5,955 nucleotides of DNA, from NCBI GenBank assembly GCA_021828935.1, contig JAJZCU010000151.1, positions 1 through 5,955 of the forward strand, in the 5' to 3' direction. The position numbers and the translations under genes are program-made. The notes under the pieces were generated by a model. That model searched no databases. It saw nothing but the letters and a program-made list of their open reading frames with translations, and was not told the DNA's origin. Below, in pieces: positions 5,507 through 5,955 of this stretch (positions within the stretch are counted from its first letter, which is position 1; each line of letters begins with the position of its first letter). The DNA comes from Planctomycetota bacterium (GTDB lineage: Bacteria; Planctomycetota; Phycisphaerae; WQYP01).

Positions 5507-5955
5507 ATGACCAGCCAACATGTTGAAGAAGATTTGAGCCGCGCCTACATTCAGGCCGTCGCGGCGCGGGCTGGCGTCGTTTTGTCAATCAATGCGCGCT
5601 CGCATGACTACGGTATTGACGGAACTTTTCACCAAGTACTTGAAACCAACGGTCGGCAAGCGGAAGCGGGCTTTGCCCTGGACTTTCAGCTCAAAGCAAG
5701 TCAAAACGCCATCGTTGAAGGAGATGTCGTTAAATATGACCTTGATGTGAAGACTCACAACTACCTTATTCGACGATCCCAACAAAAAAACAGCACCCCC
5801 GTAATCCTAATCCTTCTGGTGCTGCCGGCCGACGCCGATGATTGGTTGGCGCTTAGTGAAGAGCGGATGACGCTCCGCAAATGCTGTTATTTTACTGCAT
5901 TGAAAGACCCGCCCACCGCCAATACATCCACCCAGCGCATCGCAATGCCGCGAAC
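5507..5955 (+). CDS. DUF4365 domain protein, 5' part (PD-(D/E)XK nuclease-like; runs off the right edge)
   Basis: A frame with no stop from the ATG at 5507 to the window end gives the first 149 residues. GGAG at 5491-5494 is a possible, somewhat distant ribosome-binding site. An in-frame GTG at 5489 would add six residues; a stop at 5471-5473 limits further extension. The start HVEEDLSRAYIQAVAARAG (5-23), the DYGIDGTF block (34-41), DFQLKAS (59-65), KYDLDVKTHNYL (76-87) and the VILILLVLP...WLALSEE...LRKCCYF segment (99-129) match the DUF4365 family. From family knowledge this is a restriction-endonuclease-like fold; D38 and the Q61-x-K63 pair are the likely active-site positions (QxK replacing the usual E/DxK). 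Related proteins are often found near defence or mobile genes, and the adjoining IS fits an accessory locus. Whether it cuts DNA, and whether more domains follow, cannot be seen here. Confidence 0.8.
   Translation, partial: MTSQHVEEDLSRAYIQAVAARAGVVLSINARSHDYGIDGTFHQVLETNGRQAEAGFALDFQLKASQNAIVEGDVVKYDLDVKTHNYLIRRSQQKNSTPVILILLVLPADADDWLALSEERMTLRKCCYFTALKDPPTANTSTQRIAMPR

Noticed and set aside
5239..5526. 95-codon + strand ORF across the right IS end into the DUF4365 gene
   Set aside because: It starts in the IS leader, crosses the IS boundary and overlaps the well-supported DUF4365 start in another frame. It also continues the frame the transporter would have if the IS were removed, but the product is not EamA-like.

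Overview
The window looks like a chromosomal stretch of a GC-rich bacterium, most likely a member of the Planctomycetota (possibly Phycisphaerae). The evidence is the combination of genes: a secreted prenyltransferase/squalene-oxidase-repeat protein ending in a 'YLPVLQR'-type tail, an exported protein with beta-rich repeats and an NPCBM domain, and a Gln/Gly/Pro-rich protein with a 'WGNLPPKARQ...YYKALA' C-terminus. I recall this type of set from planctomycete genomes. No rRNA or other phylogenetic marker is present, so the assignment is an inference.

Left part (2-4026, + strand): four tightly packed genes that look like one transcription unit. They are (1) the 3' part of a hypothetical Q/G/P-rich protein entering from the left edge, (2) an exported alpha/alpha-toroid prenyltransferase-like repeat protein, (3) an exported three- or four-repeat beta protein with a C-terminal NPCBM domain, and (4) an EamA/DMT-family membrane transporter whose start overlaps the end of gene 3. 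There is no terminator-like structure between them. Genes 2 and 3 both carry N-terminal export signals, so the unit appears to serve the cell envelope or periplasm; the transporter may only be a passenger.

Middle part (4001-5341): a complete ISAs1-family insertion sequence of 1341 bp, on the minus strand. It has perfect 16-bp terminal inverted repeats and an intact 387-aa DDE transposase with a strong Shine-Dalgarno sequence. It landed in the last codons of the transporter gene, so the IS terminus now encodes the transporter's last seven residues and its stop codon. No target-site duplication is visible.

Right part (5342-5955): 165 bp of non-coding DNA, then the start of a DUF4365-type gene (PD-(D/E)XK nuclease-like fold) that runs off the right edge. 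It is open to the window end and has no stop. Its position next to an IS and its family suggest an accessory or defence-type region, but only the first 149 codons are visible.

The most notable points are the host-IS chimeric 3' end of the transporter, the missing target duplication, the tandem beta-repeat architecture in front of the NPCBM domain, the truncated DUF4365 gene, and a 16-codon mini-ORF bridging genes 1 and 2. I did not find a clearly new biological system in the visible bases.
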